A stretch of DNA of 64,000 nucleotides from positions 62,001-126,000 of the forward strand of contig NZ_FUYC01000006.1 in assembly GCF_900167125.1 (NCBI RefSeq), in the 5' to 3' direction. Positions 16,441 to 25,620 of the stretch are shown here, piece by piece. The translations under genes were made by a program, and so were the position numbers. This stretch comes from Paucidesulfovibrio gracilis DSM 16080 (lineage in GTDB: Bacteria; Desulfobacterota; Desulfovibrionia; Desulfovibrionales; Desulfovibrionaceae). How positions within the stretch are numbered: the stretch's first letter is position 1; each line of letters starts with the position of its first letter. The notes under the pieces are model-generated. The model searched no databases and had not been told where the DNA came from. It worked only from the letters and a program-made list of their open reading frames with translations.

Positions 16441-18291
16441 TCACTTCCGTTTGAACAGTTTTTCCAATTCCTGGGGTGTCCAGCGCAGCACGGTGGGGCG
16501 TCCGTGCGGGCAATATTCCCGCTCCGGGCAGACCAGCCAGGATTCGAGCAGAGCCAGGGCTTCGTCCGTGGCCAGGGGTTGTCCGGCCTTGATGGCGGAC
16601 TTGCAGGAAAGCATGGTCCACAATTCTTCCAGTCCACTTGCGCCGGAATCCAGGGCGGAGCGAAGGTACTCCTTTGCCTTGGCGCTGTCGAGCGTGGGAG
16701 GGATGCCTTCCACGTGCAGCAGGTCGGGCCGGGCATGGCTCAGGCGAAAGCCCGCGGCGCGCAGATCGTTCCAGAGGCGGTCCAGTTCCTGGGCTTCGGA
16801 CGGGTGCAGCGGCAGTTCCAGGGGCAGGGCCAGTGGTTGAGAATCGCCCCGGGTGCGCTGGCGGCGCATATTGTGCAGCAAGACCCGTTCATGAGCCGCA
16901 TGCTGGTCCACAAGGAAGAGGTCCGCGCCCCGCGAGAGCACTAGATAGGTGTCCGAGACCTGGCCCAGGTAGCGGTAGCCGCCCACCTCCGGGGCTTGGC
17001 GCGGTTGTTGGATCTCGGGAGACGCGAACGCGGGAACCGGGGATGCGGGGAGCGGTTCGCCGTCAGGTGGCGAAACGCGGTCATGCTCCGATTGCCGGGA
17101 CAAGGACGCGGGATCCGGCGGCGTAAGGGGCAGTTCCCCGGGACCGCGTCGATATTCCGCATAGCTGGGAAATTTGGAGCGGTCCCTGCCGAAGCTGGGA
17201 GCCGGGGGTTCCCGAAATCGTGTTTCCGATGCGGGATCCGGCATGGTCTGGTGCGCAGGGTCGGGTGTGGCACGGCGGGGGTGAGCCAGTACTCCGCCCC
17301 GGTCCAGGGCGGAAAGTACGGCCGAACGCACGGCCGAGAAGACCGAGGATTCGTCCGAAAAACGGACCTCCAGCTTGGCGGGGTGTACGTTCACGTCCAC
17401 CATTTCCGGGGGCAGCTCCACAAACAGGGCGGCCTGGGGATATTCCTTGGACAGCAGGCGTCCCGAATAGGCCTGACGCAGGGCCGTGAGCAGCAATTTG
17501 TCCTGCACCGGGCGGTTGCGGACCCAGAGCAGGATGCGGTCGCCCCGGCCTTGGGCCGTGCGGGGCGCTCCCACCAGGCCGTGAACCCGGATGCCGTGTC
17601 GCTCCGCGTCCACTTCGGCCACGCCGTCCATGATGGCCGGAGGCCAGAACGCGGCCAACCGGTCCCGCAGGGATTGGTTTTCCGGCAGGTTCATGGTTTC
17701 CCGGCCATTCACCGTGAGCGTAAAGCGTACGTCGGTGCGGGCCAGGGCCATGCGCAGGATCGCGTCCTGGCAGCGTTTGTTTTCCGTGGGTTCGGTCTTG
17801 AGAAATTTACGGCGCGCCGGCACGTTGGAAAACAGGTCGCGTACCTCCACCATGGTGCCGCGGTCCAGGGGATCCGGGCCGGACTCGCACATCTCGCCGT
17901 GATCCACATGCACTTTCCAGCCCATGTCCTGATCCTGGGCGCGGGAGGCCATGCGAAACAGGGAAACAGACGCGATGCTGGGCAGGGCTTCCCCCCGAAA
18001 TCCGAAGGAGTTCACCTTTTCCAGATCGTTGAGCACCGCGATTTTGCTGGTGGCGTGCCGGGTCACGGCCAGTTCCAGTTCCTCGGGGACAATGCCGTGG
18101 CCATTGTCGCGGACCGCGATGCGCCGGACTCCCCCGCCGTCGATATGGATGGCGATGTGCGTGGCTCCGGCGTCCAGACTGTTTTCCACCAGTTCCTTGA
18201 CCACACTGGCCGGGCGTTCCACCACCTCACCGGCCGCGATCTGATGCATCAGGGCCGGGGGCAGGACGCGTATGGGGCGTCGTTCAGGCAT
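16441..18291 (-). CDS. mutL: DNA mismatch repair protein MutL
   Basis: 616 residues. The N-terminal GHKL ATPase has ENSLDAGAT, DNGHGI and GFRGEALPSI, followed by the transducer domain with HPAKLEVRF near 330. A proline-rich linker (~350-440) leads to the C-terminal dimerisation domain. The C-terminus carries CPHGRP and CKSAIKAG motifs typical of endonuclease-type MutL. The metal motif DQHA-x2-E-x4-E reads DQHAAHERVLLH, with His in place of the last Glu. The ATG directly follows the lptD stop (TGATATG) with no ribosome site of its own, implying coupling. Confidence 0.95.
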   Translation of the reverse strand: MPERRPIRVLPPALMHQIAAGEVVERPASVVKELVENSLDAGATHIAIHIDGGGVRRIAVRDNGHGIVPEELELAVTRHATSKIAVLNDLEKVNSFGFRGEALPSIASVSLFRMASRAQDQDMGWKVHVDHGEMCESGPDPLDRGTMVEVRDLFSNVPARRKFLKTEPTENKRCQDAILRMALARTDVRFTLTVNGRETMNLPENQSLRDRLAAFWPPAIMDGVAEVDAERHGIRVHGLVGAPRTAQGRGDRILLWVRNRPVQDKLLLTALRQAYSGRLLSKEYPQAALFVELPPEMVDVNVHPAKLEVRFSDESSVFSAVRSAVLSALDRGGVLAHPRRATPDPAHQTMPDPASETRFREPPAPSFGRDRSKFPSYAEYRRGPGELPLTPPDPASLSRQSEHDRVSPPDGEPLPASPVPAFASPEIQQPRQAPEVGGYRYLGQVSDTYLVLSRGADLFLVDQHAAHERVLLHNMRRQRTRGDSQPLALPLELPLHPSEAQELDRLWNDLRAAGFRLSHARPDLLHVEGIPPTLDSAKAKEYLRSALDSGASGLEELWTMLSCKSAIKAGQPLATDEALALLESWLVCPEREYCPHGRPTVLRWTPQELEKLFKRK

Positions 18292-18292
18292 A

Positions 18293-20689
18293 TCAGAATT
18301 TCAGGATGTTGAAGTTCAGACCCACGGAGGTGTCGTCGTCGGTTTGGGAAAAGCGCACGCCCACGTCGTAGCATTCGCCCATCCAGGTCAGGCTGACGGT
18401 TCGTTCCAGATCCGTGCCGCGTTCCAGATCCGTGCGGTATTCCAGACCCAGGAGCAGGTTCTGCATCACGTAGAGGTTGCCGCCCAGGTGCAGCACCTGC
18501 ATGTTTTCGTCCCGGCGGCGTTTGTACTCGTCGATTTCCTGGAGCAGATCGTAGGAAACGAAAAAGTCGCCCACGCCCTCGCGGGTGTAGCGCAGGGTGT
18601 GTTCATGCTCGGTGAGGGTGGAAAGGTAGGGCGAGTACCAGGTTTTGGAGCTGAGGCTCCAGCCTGCCAGGGGCGAGAGGGATATTTCCGCCATGAGGTC
18701 CGAGAACGGGCGGCGTTCGTAGCGGTCCAGGTCATCCTTGCGGGTGGCCTCAAGCCGGTCGTAGCTCTGGGCGACGCGCACCCGGGCGAAGTCGAGGTAA
18801 TCCGTGGCGATGAGGGGCGTTTCCCCGTCCGGGCCAAGGGTCACGTATTCGCGTTTGCGGTCAAAGGCGTTGGTCAGGGAGAAGGTGACCAGATCTTCCC
18901 CGATGATGCGGTCGCGCTCGTCGTAGTAGGGCAGGTCGGATTGGCCGGTCTTGCGCGGCACATAGGAGTAATCCAGGCGCGGCACGATGCTGTGTTTGAT
19001 GTCGGTCCAGCGTTCGGTTCCCACCTGTTCCGACGAGGCTGCCAGGGCCGGGGCGTTCAGGCTGTAGGTACGGTAGACCTCGGAGAAAAGCGAGACCCCA
19101 GCCTCCATGCCCAGGTTCACGGGCGTATCCGCCTCCACTTCCGAGGCGCGTTCCACGCTGCCGTCGGCCAGGATCACGTCTTCGCCTTCCTCCCGCTCGG
19201 TCATGGAATAGACCGTGCCGCGCGCTCCCACATAGGGGATCATGGTCAGGGCGTCGGTGTGCACGGGCAGGCTCAGGGTGGGGCGCATGTCCAGACGGTG
19301 GCCCGTGGACCCTCTGTTGCGGTGGTAGTAGCCGTATTGGGCTTCCGCCTCGAACTCCAGCGGCGTCCCCGGGATGTCGTCCTTAAAGGCGTACATGTCC
19401 ACTTCGGGCAGACGCTGGAGCGAGGGATCCTCGCCGTCGTCGTTGTTGCCGTTCATGTAGGCGGGATTTTGATTGTATTCGAGCTTGCCGGCCATGCCGA
19501 AGGACTGGAAGTCGCGGGTGAGCATGGCCGTGCTGGTGCGGGTGTCGGCGTCGGCCTCGTTGATGTCGCGTCCGAATTCTTCCAGCATTTCGTCGCGGCT
19601 GGCCTGATACCCGTTATACCCGTCGCGGAATTCACGCAGGTAATCCTGATCCGAAACCACATCCACGTCCACCATGGCGCGCCAGGCCGGGGTGCCGAGA
19701 TACCCGTCGAACTTGCTGCGCCACCACCAGCGGTTGCTGTTGGAGCGGGCCAGTCCGTCGTCGTCCACGGGGTCGTCGTCCGCGTTGTTGCGCCGGTAGG
19801 TCACAGCGTCATTGAGCCAGTCGAACCGCCAATAGCCCTTGGTATAGGCGTTGTCCGCGTGGCGCAGTTCCAGCCCTTGCATGTAGCCGCGTCGGCTCAT
19901 GATGTTCTGGTAGAACGTCATGTCCACTTCTTCGTTCACGGCCCAGTAGTAGGGGAGGTTCAGGCGGAAGCCGAATTTTCCGGAGCTGCCCACCTCGGGC
20001 ATGAGAAAGCCGCTCTGCCGCTTGCCGCCGCCCGTGGGCAGACGCATGTAGGGCAGGTAGGCCACGGGGGTGTCGCGCACGCGGAAGGTGGTGTGCCAGA
20101 GTGTGGCATAGCCGTCCAGGGTCACGTCCCCTTCTTCGGTGTGTACGGACCATGCGGGCTTTTCCCCGCTACAGGCCGTGACCTTGGCATCTTTGAAGGA
20201 ATAGCTGGCACCGCTGTATTTGCGGATGTAGGAGGATTCGAAATACAGGTGGGGCTTGACCATGAAGACTTTGCCTTCCTTGAGCCAGCCCTCCTGATTG
20301 TTCAGATCAAATTCCGCTTCCTCGGCTTCGAGGAAATCGCCCTGCCACATGGCCCGGACATTGCCGCGCAACACAAGCCAGCCGGTTTCGCGATAATACC
20401 GGGCAAAGTCGGCGCGCAGGGTGTTGGTGCCGTCGGTAAAGGTGGCGTCGCCCTCCACCTCCACATAGCCGCTGTCGTGCTCGGCGGCGATGCGGTCCGC
20501 GGTGAAGGTCCACTGGCCTTCCTCGGCGGGCTTTTCCTGGGCTTCGTTGAAGGTCAGGTCGCGGTCCGACGCATAGCGGCGTTCCATGGACATGGGCTGC
20601 TTTTGACCGAAGAGCAGCCAAGGCTGTCCGGCGAACAGGCAGCAAAGCGCCAGGGTGCAGACCAGGATCGGGACCAGACGACGTTTCAA
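18293..20689 (-). CDS. lptD: LPS-assembly outer membrane protein LptD
   Basis: 798 residues. A signal peptide (about 1-28) precedes an OstA-like beta-jellyroll domain (~45-200, ADRIAAEHDSGYVEVEGDATF) and a long C-terminal beta-barrel with PEVGSSGKFGFRLNLPYYWAVNEEVDMTFY-type strands. It inserts lipopolysaccharide into the outer leaflet. The start is TTG with GAGGGT five bases upstream. It heads the lptD-mutL-alr operon, and a sigma70-like promoter lies 55-80 bp upstream. The length is normal. Confidence 0.93.
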   Translation of the reverse strand: MKRRLVPILVCTLALCCLFAGQPWLLFGQKQPMSMERRYASDRDLTFNEAQEKPAEEGQWTFTADRIAAEHDSGYVEVEGDATFTDGTNTLRADFARYYRETGWLVLRGNVRAMWQGDFLEAEEAEFDLNNQEGWLKEGKVFMVKPHLYFESSYIRKYSGASYSFKDAKVTACSGEKPAWSVHTEEGDVTLDGYATLWHTTFRVRDTPVAYLPYMRLPTGGGKRQSGFLMPEVGSSGKFGFRLNLPYYWAVNEEVDMTFYQNIMSRRGYMQGLELRHADNAYTKGYWRFDWLNDAVTYRRNNADDDPVDDDGLARSNSNRWWWRSKFDGYLGTPAWRAMVDVDVVSDQDYLREFRDGYNGYQASRDEMLEEFGRDINEADADTRTSTAMLTRDFQSFGMAGKLEYNQNPAYMNGNNDDGEDPSLQRLPEVDMYAFKDDIPGTPLEFEAEAQYGYYHRNRGSTGHRLDMRPTLSLPVHTDALTMIPYVGARGTVYSMTEREEGEDVILADGSVERASEVEADTPVNLGMEAGVSLFSEVYRTYSLNAPALAASSEQVGTERWTDIKHSIVPRLDYSYVPRKTGQSDLPYYDERDRIIGEDLVTFSLTNAFDRKREYVTLGPDGETPLIATDYLDFARVRVAQSYDRLEATRKDDLDRYERRPFSDLMAEISLSPLAGWSLSSKTWYSPYLSTLTEHEHTLRYTREGVGDFFVSYDLLQEIDEYKRRRDENMQVLHLGGNLYVMQNLLLGLEYRTDLERGTDLERTVSLTWMGECYDVGVRFSQTDDDTSVGLNFNILKF

Positions 20690-20743
20690 CGCAAACCCTC
20701 GGTTCGGATTTTTCGACGCTCGTTCACGGCGGACGTTGCCGCT

Positions 20744-20771
20744 AGTATAATGATATACGGTGTAAAATCAA
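20744..20771 (-). promoter_or_regulatory. Candidate sigma70 promoter of lptD-mutL-alr
   Basis: On the minus strand TTGATT (20766-20771), 16-base spacer, TATACT (20744-20749), the best -10 match in this intergenic region, 55 bp before the lptD start. Confidence 0.55.
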
Positions 20772-20815
20772 CGGCCCTGCCGCTGCGCCGCCGCAGGGGA
20801 CCGGTCCCCGGCATT

Positions 20816-21793
20816 TCAGCTCACAAGGTATGGATCGTCCGTGGACAGATAATTCTTTACGTAGTCCTTGGCGCCGTCCTCCAGGGAGGTGAAGGGCGTA
20901 TCATAGCCAACCGCCCGGAGTTTGTCGATATTGGCCTGGGTAAAGTACTGATACTTGTCGCGGATGGTCTCGGGCATTTCAATGAAGCCGATGTCCGGCT
21001 CTTTGTCCATGGCCTGGAAGACCGCCGTGGCCAGCGCCACCCAGGTGCGGGCCTCGCCCGTGCCCACGTTGAACACGCCGTTGGCGTCCGGGTGCTCCAG
21101 CAGCCACCACATCAGGTTCACGCAGTCCTTGACGTACACGAAGTCCCGTTTTTGGCCCCCGTGTGGATAGTCGTCCCGGTAGGACTTGAAGAGCTTCATT
21201 TTGCCGGTTTCGCCGATCTGCTTGTGCGCTTTGCAGATCACGCTCATCATGTCGTCTTTGTGGTATTCGTTGGGACCGTAGACATTGAAGAATTTCAGGC
21301 TAACAATGTGGTCCAGAATGCCCGCGCGCAAGGCCCAGAGATCGAAAAGCTGTTTGGAGTAGCCGTACATGTTCAGCGGCCGCAGCGCCTCAATGCCGTC
21401 ATGGTCGTCGGAAAAACCCAGGGTGCCGTCACCGTAGGTGGCCGCGGACGAGGCGTTCACAAACCGCGCTCCGTGGTTCAGGCAGAAGCGGCAGAGCAGC
21501 TGGGTGTAGCGGTAGTTATTTTCCATGAGGAAATCCGCGTCCAGCTCCGTGGTGGAGGAGCAGGCGCCCATGTGCACCACGCCGTCCGTACGGAAGGGAT
21601 CGTGCTCGCGCACGAGATACTTGTGAAATTCGTCCCGGTGCAGATAGTCGGCGTATTTCAGTCCAACCAGATTTTTCCATTTATCCGTGGTGGAGAGGTT
21701 GTCCACCACCAGGATGTCGTCCACCCCCATGCGGTTGAGTTGCCAGACCATGGCGCTGCCGATGAACCCGGCGCCTCCGGTGACGATATACAT
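20816..21793 (-). CDS. rfaD: ADP-L-glycero-D-manno-heptose-6-epimerase
   Basis: 325 residues, extended SDR fold. NAD(P)-binding GGAGFIGSAM at 8-17, a catalytic Ser and YxxxK as SSAATYGDG and YGYSKQLFD, and FFNVYGPNEYHKDDMMS typical of the heptose epimerase. It makes the L,D-heptose for the LPS inner core. ATG 21793 is preceded by GAGGAG at 5-nt spacing; an in-frame GTG two codons earlier is less favoured. Next to lptD, so LPS genes cluster here. Confidence 0.93.
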   Translation of the reverse strand: MYIVTGGAGFIGSAMVWQLNRMGVDDILVVDNLSTTDKWKNLVGLKYADYLHRDEFHKYLVREHDPFRTDGVVHMGACSSTTELDADFLMENNYRYTQLLCRFCLNHGARFVNASSAATYGDGTLGFSDDHDGIEALRPLNMYGYSKQLFDLWALRAGILDHIVSLKFFNVYGPNEYHKDDMMSVICKAHKQIGETGKMKLFKSYRDDYPHGGQKRDFVYVKDCVNLMWWLLEHPDANGVFNVGTGEARTWVALATAVFQAMDKEPDIGFIEMPETIRDKYQYFTQANIDKLRAVGYDTPFTSLEDGAKDYVKNYLSTDDPYLVS

Positions 21794-22105
21794 GGGCACT
21801 CCTCGTGCTTGCTCGTTGGTGTTGACTCTTGGCGGCTCCCCGGCGCAGGGCGCTGCCGCGCTTTCGGAGCCATTTTCTTACTGGTTTCCGCCCTGGGACG
21901 CAACTCCGGGCCGAATCGGATTCACGGATGAACACCGAACAGACCTCCTTTCTCCTAGGGGGAATTCCCGGTTTTCGTAAAACTATGCATTTGTCGGTGC
22001 AATCATCTTGCTTCAACCCTGTGAATCCGCTACGTTGAGAATGAGCGTTTTTCCATTTTAACAGGTTATTATTTTGTATCCGTAGTAAAACGAAGGAGCG
22101 ATGCA
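21794..22105. other. Divergent intergenic region between the heptose epimerase and the VWA-OmpA gene
   Basis: About 310 bp. A weak minus-strand promoter candidate is TTGCAC-N17-TACGAA near 21985-22015. A strong Shine-Dalgarno-like AAGGAGG (minus strand, about 21944-21950) has no convincing gene behind it. On the plus strand AAGGAG at 22093-22098 serves the next gene. Confidence 0.4.
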
Positions 22106-23134
22106 ATGGTGAACATGAAACGCAGCGGCCTGGGCATCTGCCTTGTGGTCCTGGCCCTGATGATGGCCTTTTCCACGGCCGCCTTTGCGGGCAAAAAAGT
22201 CCCCAAGGTGGATAACTTCATTCTCTTTGTGGACCACTCCGGGTCCATGGCCCAAAAGTACATGGGCAGCGGCGCAAAGAAAATTGACCTTGCCAAGGGC
22301 ATGATGGGCAAACTCAACGACGCCATCCCTGAGCTGGGATACAGCGGCGCGGTCTACACCTTTGCCCCCTTTGCCGGGTATGCGCAGCCCGCGCCCTACA
22401 GCACCGCGGAAGTCGGCCAGGCCATCAACGGGCTGGATACCGACTATGAAGTCTTCATGCGCCGGACCCCCATGGGCAACGGTCTCATTGACCTGGATTC
22501 CGTGCTGGCCGGACTGGACGGCAAAACCGCCGTCATCATGGTCACGGACGGCGCGTCCAACATCGGCGCCGATCCCGTGGCCCAGGCCCAGGCGCTGTAC
22601 GCCAAGTACGGCGGCAAGGTCTGCTTCCATGTGATCAGCTACGCGGACACGGAAAAAGGCCGGATGATCATTGATGAAATCCGCGCGTTGAATTCCTGCT
22701 CCGTTCCTGCCGACGGCGAAGCGCTCATGGCCGACGCCGCAGTCATGGACAAGTTCGTGGAAGACGTCTTCTTCACCGAGGCCGCCGAGCCGCAGCCCGT
22801 GGACGAGACCATCGTGTTCCGCCTGAACTTCGACTTTGACAAGTCCAACATCAAGGAAGACATGGTTCCCATCCTGGAGCAGGCGCTCATCCTGTTGCAG
22901 GAAAAGCCGGACATGGATTACGTGGTGGAAGGCTGGACCGACTCCATCGGTACCGACGCCTACAACATGGGACTGTCCAAGCGCCGCGCCGACTCCGTCA
23001 CCCAGTGGCTGACCGGCAACGGCATCAACTCCAGCCGCCTGGAGCCGGTTGGTAAGGGCGAATCCGTCAAGTTTGACAACAGCACCGACGAAGGCCGCTA
23101 TCAGAACCGCCGCGTGGAGATCCGCAGCAAATAA
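22106..23134 (+). CDS. Periplasmic VWA-OmpA fusion protein
   Basis: 342 residues. A signal peptide (~1-28) is followed by a von Willebrand A domain with an intact MIDAS motif DHSGS at 43-47 and VTDGASN further on. From about residue 230 an OmpA-like peptidoglycan-binding domain follows (FDFDKSNIKEDM..., GLSKRRADSV, EGRYQNRRVEI). A metal-dependent adhesion or scaffolding domain anchored to the cell wall is the natural reading. AAGGAG with 7-nt spacing fixes the start at 22106. Monogenic, followed by a terminator. Confidence 0.88.
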   Translation: MVNMKRSGLGICLVVLALMMAFSTAAFAGKKVPKVDNFILFVDHSGSMAQKYMGSGAKKIDLAKGMMGKLNDAIPELGYSGAVYTFAPFAGYAQPAPYSTAEVGQAINGLDTDYEVFMRRTPMGNGLIDLDSVLAGLDGKTAVIMVTDGASNIGADPVAQAQALYAKYGGKVCFHVISYADTEKGRMIIDEIRALNSCSVPADGEALMADAAVMDKFVEDVFFTEAAEPQPVDETIVFRLNFDFDKSNIKEDMVPILEQALILLQEKPDMDYVVEGWTDSIGTDAYNMGLSKRRADSVTQWLTGNGINSSRLEPVGKGESVKFDNSTDEGRYQNRRVEIRSK

Positions 23135-23174
23135 AGTTGCGACACGCCACGTTCAATGCTAATTGGCCGTGAAA

Positions 23175-23216
23175 GGGTCCGGGAGGCGGGCGAACCGTTT
23201 CCCGGACCCTGTTTGA
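23175..23216 (+). terminator. Terminator of the VWA-OmpA gene
   Basis: GGGTCCGGG (23175-23183) pairs with CCCGGACCC (23201-23209), followed by TGTTTGACT. Confidence 0.7.
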
Positions 23217-23235
23217 CTCTGGGGCAGAATGTTTT

Positions 23236-23251
23236 TCTGGTTCAGCAACCA
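23236..23251. repeat. Small inverted repeat CTGGTT-CAGC-AACCAG
   Basis: Perfect 6-bp arms and 4-nt loop in the leader region ahead of the secreted 176-residue protein. The function is unknown. Confidence 0.3.
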
Positions 23252-23405
23252 GTAGAAGTTGTTGTAAAAAAGGCAGCATACGTCAAAGAGCTTGGGAACC
23301 TGGTGCGGATCGCCCGTCCCCAAGTCCCCGGAACCATGCCGGGAGCCTCCTGTTGCCGGAGTACTGCCCGCATCCCCCCGCAACCTCAAAACCACACGGA
23401 TCGCA

Positions 23406-23936
23406 ATGCGCCTGAACAGCCTGATCATCGTCTGTGTTTTGACCATGTCCCTGGGAATGGGCCGGATGGTCGCGGCCCAGGAACAAAGCGTTTCCGATGC
23501 GCAGAGCGTGACGGAGACCGTTACCGAAACCGCCACGGAAACCGCCGAGCCGGAGCCTTCTCCCGAGGAGCTTGCGGCCCTCCAGAAAAAGGAGGAGGAA
23601 CAGCTCCGCATGCATTCGGATTTTGCGCGCTTTTCCGATACCTGGGTGGCCCGCCTGAACCGCAGCCACTCCAACGGGTACAATAAAATGCGCTTTATCC
23701 AGGATGGCGACACGGTACGCGCCCGCTACCACCGCATTGAAAAACGCAGCAGCGTGGTGCGCGAGTCTCCGTCCCAGCCCGGGCATTATTGCGGTATTCT
23801 GCGTTATCAGGACACCGTGTACGAAGCCGTGGGCACGACCAAGCAGGAGTGCCGCGCCGGGGAATTCATCCCCGTGGCCGGGACCGCCCGAGCCTTTTCC
23901 GAGATTTTCCAGTTCAAAAACGGTGCCTGGCGCTGA
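23406..23936 (+). CDS. Unknown secreted protein, 176 residues
   Basis: An N-terminal signal peptide (MRLNSLIIVCVLTMSLGMGRMVAAQ, about 24 residues) is followed by a low-complexity TET/TVT and Glu/Pro-rich spacer (~28-55) and a compact C-terminal domain with two Cys (GHYCGILRYQDTVYEAVG, KQECRAGEF) that could form a disulfide. I recognise no family. The ATG at 23406 is preferred because it starts the signal peptide, although its ribosome site is weak. A strong terminator lies 95 bp downstream. Confidence 0.65.
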   Translation: MRLNSLIIVCVLTMSLGMGRMVAAQEQSVSDAQSVTETVTETATETAEPEPSPEELAALQKKEEEQLRMHSDFARFSDTWVARLNRSHSNGYNKMRFIQDGDTVRARYHRIEKRSSVVRESPSQPGHYCGILRYQDTVYEAVGTTKQECRAGEFIPVAGTARAFSEIFQFKNGAWR

Positions 23937-24029
23937 TACCCCGCTGAACTATACGGCGATGCGGACAGTGTGCATTGGGGCGCGTCTGGACGCGTCCTGT
24001 TTTGCTGTGTCCGCGTAGGATAGAAAAAA

Positions 24030-24065
24030 GCCCTCCCATGGCCTGCATGTGGGGGGCGTTTTTTT
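24030..24065 (+). terminator. Rho-independent terminator, likely bidirectional
   Basis: GCCCTCCCAT pairs with ATGTGGGGGGC, then GTTTTTTT on the plus strand. AAAAAA precedes the stem, so it may also act on the minus strand. Confidence 0.8.
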
Positions 24066-24092
24066 AGGCGTTCGCAGCGGCGGGTGTTGCGC

Positions 24093-24124
24093 AAAAAAAG
24101 ACGGCCCGGCCTTGCGGCCGGACC
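24093..24124 (-). terminator. Terminator of roo
   Basis: On the minus strand GGTCCGGCC pairs with GGCCGGGCC around a GCAA loop and is followed by GTCTTTTTTT. It lies 28 bp after the roo stop. Confidence 0.85.
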
Positions 24125-24151
24125 ACCTTAGATGGTCAGACAGGCAGCTGG

Positions 24152-25363
24152 TTAGCCGCCGATTTTGGCTTTGATGGCCCGGCCCACGGTGCGGCCCAGT
24201 TCAAAGCAGTCGCTGTAGGTTTCATGCGTGGGGATGTGCTTGACCTTCACGGAAGCCGGATCCACGATTTCAAAGTTCATATCCTTGAGCCATTGAGTGA
24301 GCTGTTTAACGCACTCACCGCTCCAGCCAAAGGAGCCGAACGCCGCGCCGATCTTGTTCTGCGGGCGCAGTCCCTTCATGTAGGTCAGCATGTTGGCCAT
24401 ACCCGGCAGGATGCCGTTGTTGTGCGTGGGGGAGCCGACCAGTACGGCCGCCGCCTCGAACACCTCGGTCATGACTTCGCTGTGGTGATTGTGCTTCACG
24501 TCCATGAGCCGCACGCTCACGCCTTCTTCCACCAGCCCCGTGGCAATGGCCTTGGCCAGCTTTTCCGTGGAATGCCACATGGTGTCATACACGAGCACGG
24601 CCTTGTTTTTCGGCTCCTGGCGGGCGAACTCCATGTATTTGTCCGTGGCGAAGATCACGTCCTCTCCGCGGAAGAGCAGGCCGTGGTCCGGGCAGAGCAT
24701 GTCGATATCCAGCTCCATTTCGGCCAGGGAAGCCAGGGTCTTTTGCACCACCGGGGAGTAGGGCAGCACGATGTTGGCGTAGTATTCAGCCATGCGTTTT
24801 TCCAGGGTAGGACGGTCCACCTCGTCGGCGAATCGTTCGCTGGTGGCCCAGTTCTGACCGAACGCGTCATTGGAAAACGCGATCTTGGCTTCGGGAACGT
24901 AGGTGAGCATGGAATCAGGCCAGTGCAGCATGCGGGTTTCGATGAACTGCAGGGTATGCTTGCCGATGGAGATTTCCGAACCCGTGGGTACCACTTCAAC
25001 GGGCCAGTCCGTGTAGTGAAAGTGCGCCTTCATGGATTTTTCACCCATGGGCGAGGTGATGATTTTTTCCGGGTGGTAGCGGTCCACGATTTCCTTGAGG
25101 CAACCCGCGTGGTCCGGTTCCAGATGGTTGACCACCACGTAGTCGATCTTGCCGTCCTTGCCCAGCACCTGGGTCAGGTTGCAGAGCAGCTCATCCAGAA
25201 ATTCGCGCTCCACCGTGTCGATGAGGGTGGTTTTTTCGTCTTTGATCAGGAAGTTGTTGTAGGTGGTTCCCAGGGGGGAGCGGGAATATCCGTGGAAATT
25301 CCGCTTGTTCCAGTCTACAATTCCGACCCAGTAAATATCTTTTTTCAATTCAACGGGCTTCAT
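24152..25363 (-). CDS. roo: Rubredoxin:oxygen oxidoreductase (FprA-type A flavoprotein)
   Basis: 403 residues. The N-terminal metallo-beta-lactamase-like domain carries the full diiron ligand set His80, Glu82, Asp84, His147, Asp166 and His227 (HLEPDH, LHWPD, SNDAFG, CPDHGLL). The C-terminal flavodoxin domain begins near 255 (LVYDTMWHSTEKLA) with GSPTHNNGI and FGSFGWSGE FMN loops. It reduces O2 to water, and in related proteins NO to N2O, with electrons from rubredoxin, which is encoded upstream. A terminator-like hairpin stands 31 nt ahead of the ATG. Cytoplasmic. Confidence 0.96.
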   Translation of the reverse strand: MKPVELKKDIYWVGIVDWNKRNFHGYSRSPLGTTYNNFLIKDEKTTLIDTVEREFLDELLCNLTQVLGKDGKIDYVVVNHLEPDHAGCLKEIVDRYHPEKIITSPMGEKSMKAHFHYTDWPVEVVPTGSEISIGKHTLQFIETRMLHWPDSMLTYVPEAKIAFSNDAFGQNWATSERFADEVDRPTLEKRMAEYYANIVLPYSPVVQKTLASLAEMELDIDMLCPDHGLLFRGEDVIFATDKYMEFARQEPKNKAVLVYDTMWHSTEKLAKAIATGLVEEGVSVRLMDVKHNHHSEVMTEVFEAAAVLVGSPTHNNGILPGMANMLTYMKGLRPQNKIGAAFGSFGWSGECVKQLTQWLKDMNFEIVDPASVKVKHIPTHETYSDCFELGRTVGRAIKAKIGG

Positions 25364-25393
25364 GCATATACTCCGGATGTTGGGGATGGGATG

Positions 25394-25423
25394 AAAAAAG
25401 GAGCCGGCCTTGTGGACCGCTCC
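25394..25423 (-). terminator. Terminator-like hairpin between rub and roo
   Basis: On the minus strand GGAGC pairs with GCTCC (25419-25423 and 25400-25404), with extra GG/CC pairing, directly followed by TTTTTT. It ends only 31 nt before the roo ATG, so it may end rub mRNA or act as an attenuator in front of roo. Confidence 0.65.
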
Positions 25424-25620
25424 TCACAGGCTGTGGCGCATTGGTGTTTCAGGTAGCCCCCGCTAACGTGCCGGTCTCTTTCCGGTACGCGAAGGCGGTG
25501 CGCAGTGGTGTAGTGCTTGGCGCGCCCTGCTGTGTTGCATGGAACAGTCTGCATGACGGCGTTGTTGCCCTGCACCAAGCCCAGCCGCCGGCGGCGGGTC
25601 AATGCGCTTGGGCCGAAAGA

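Noticed and set aside
18272-21931. 1219-codon open frame on the plus strand
   Set aside because: Antisense across lptD and the heptose epimerase gene, two clearly recognisable proteins. A codon-bias artefact.
21681-21950. Minus-strand AAGGAGG with a downstream GTG frame of about 85 codons overlapping the heptose epimerase start
   Set aside because: The ribosome-like site is strong, but the peptide is Arg/His/Ser-rich junk and overlaps the epimerase in another frame. Kept only as a possible leader peptide curiosity.
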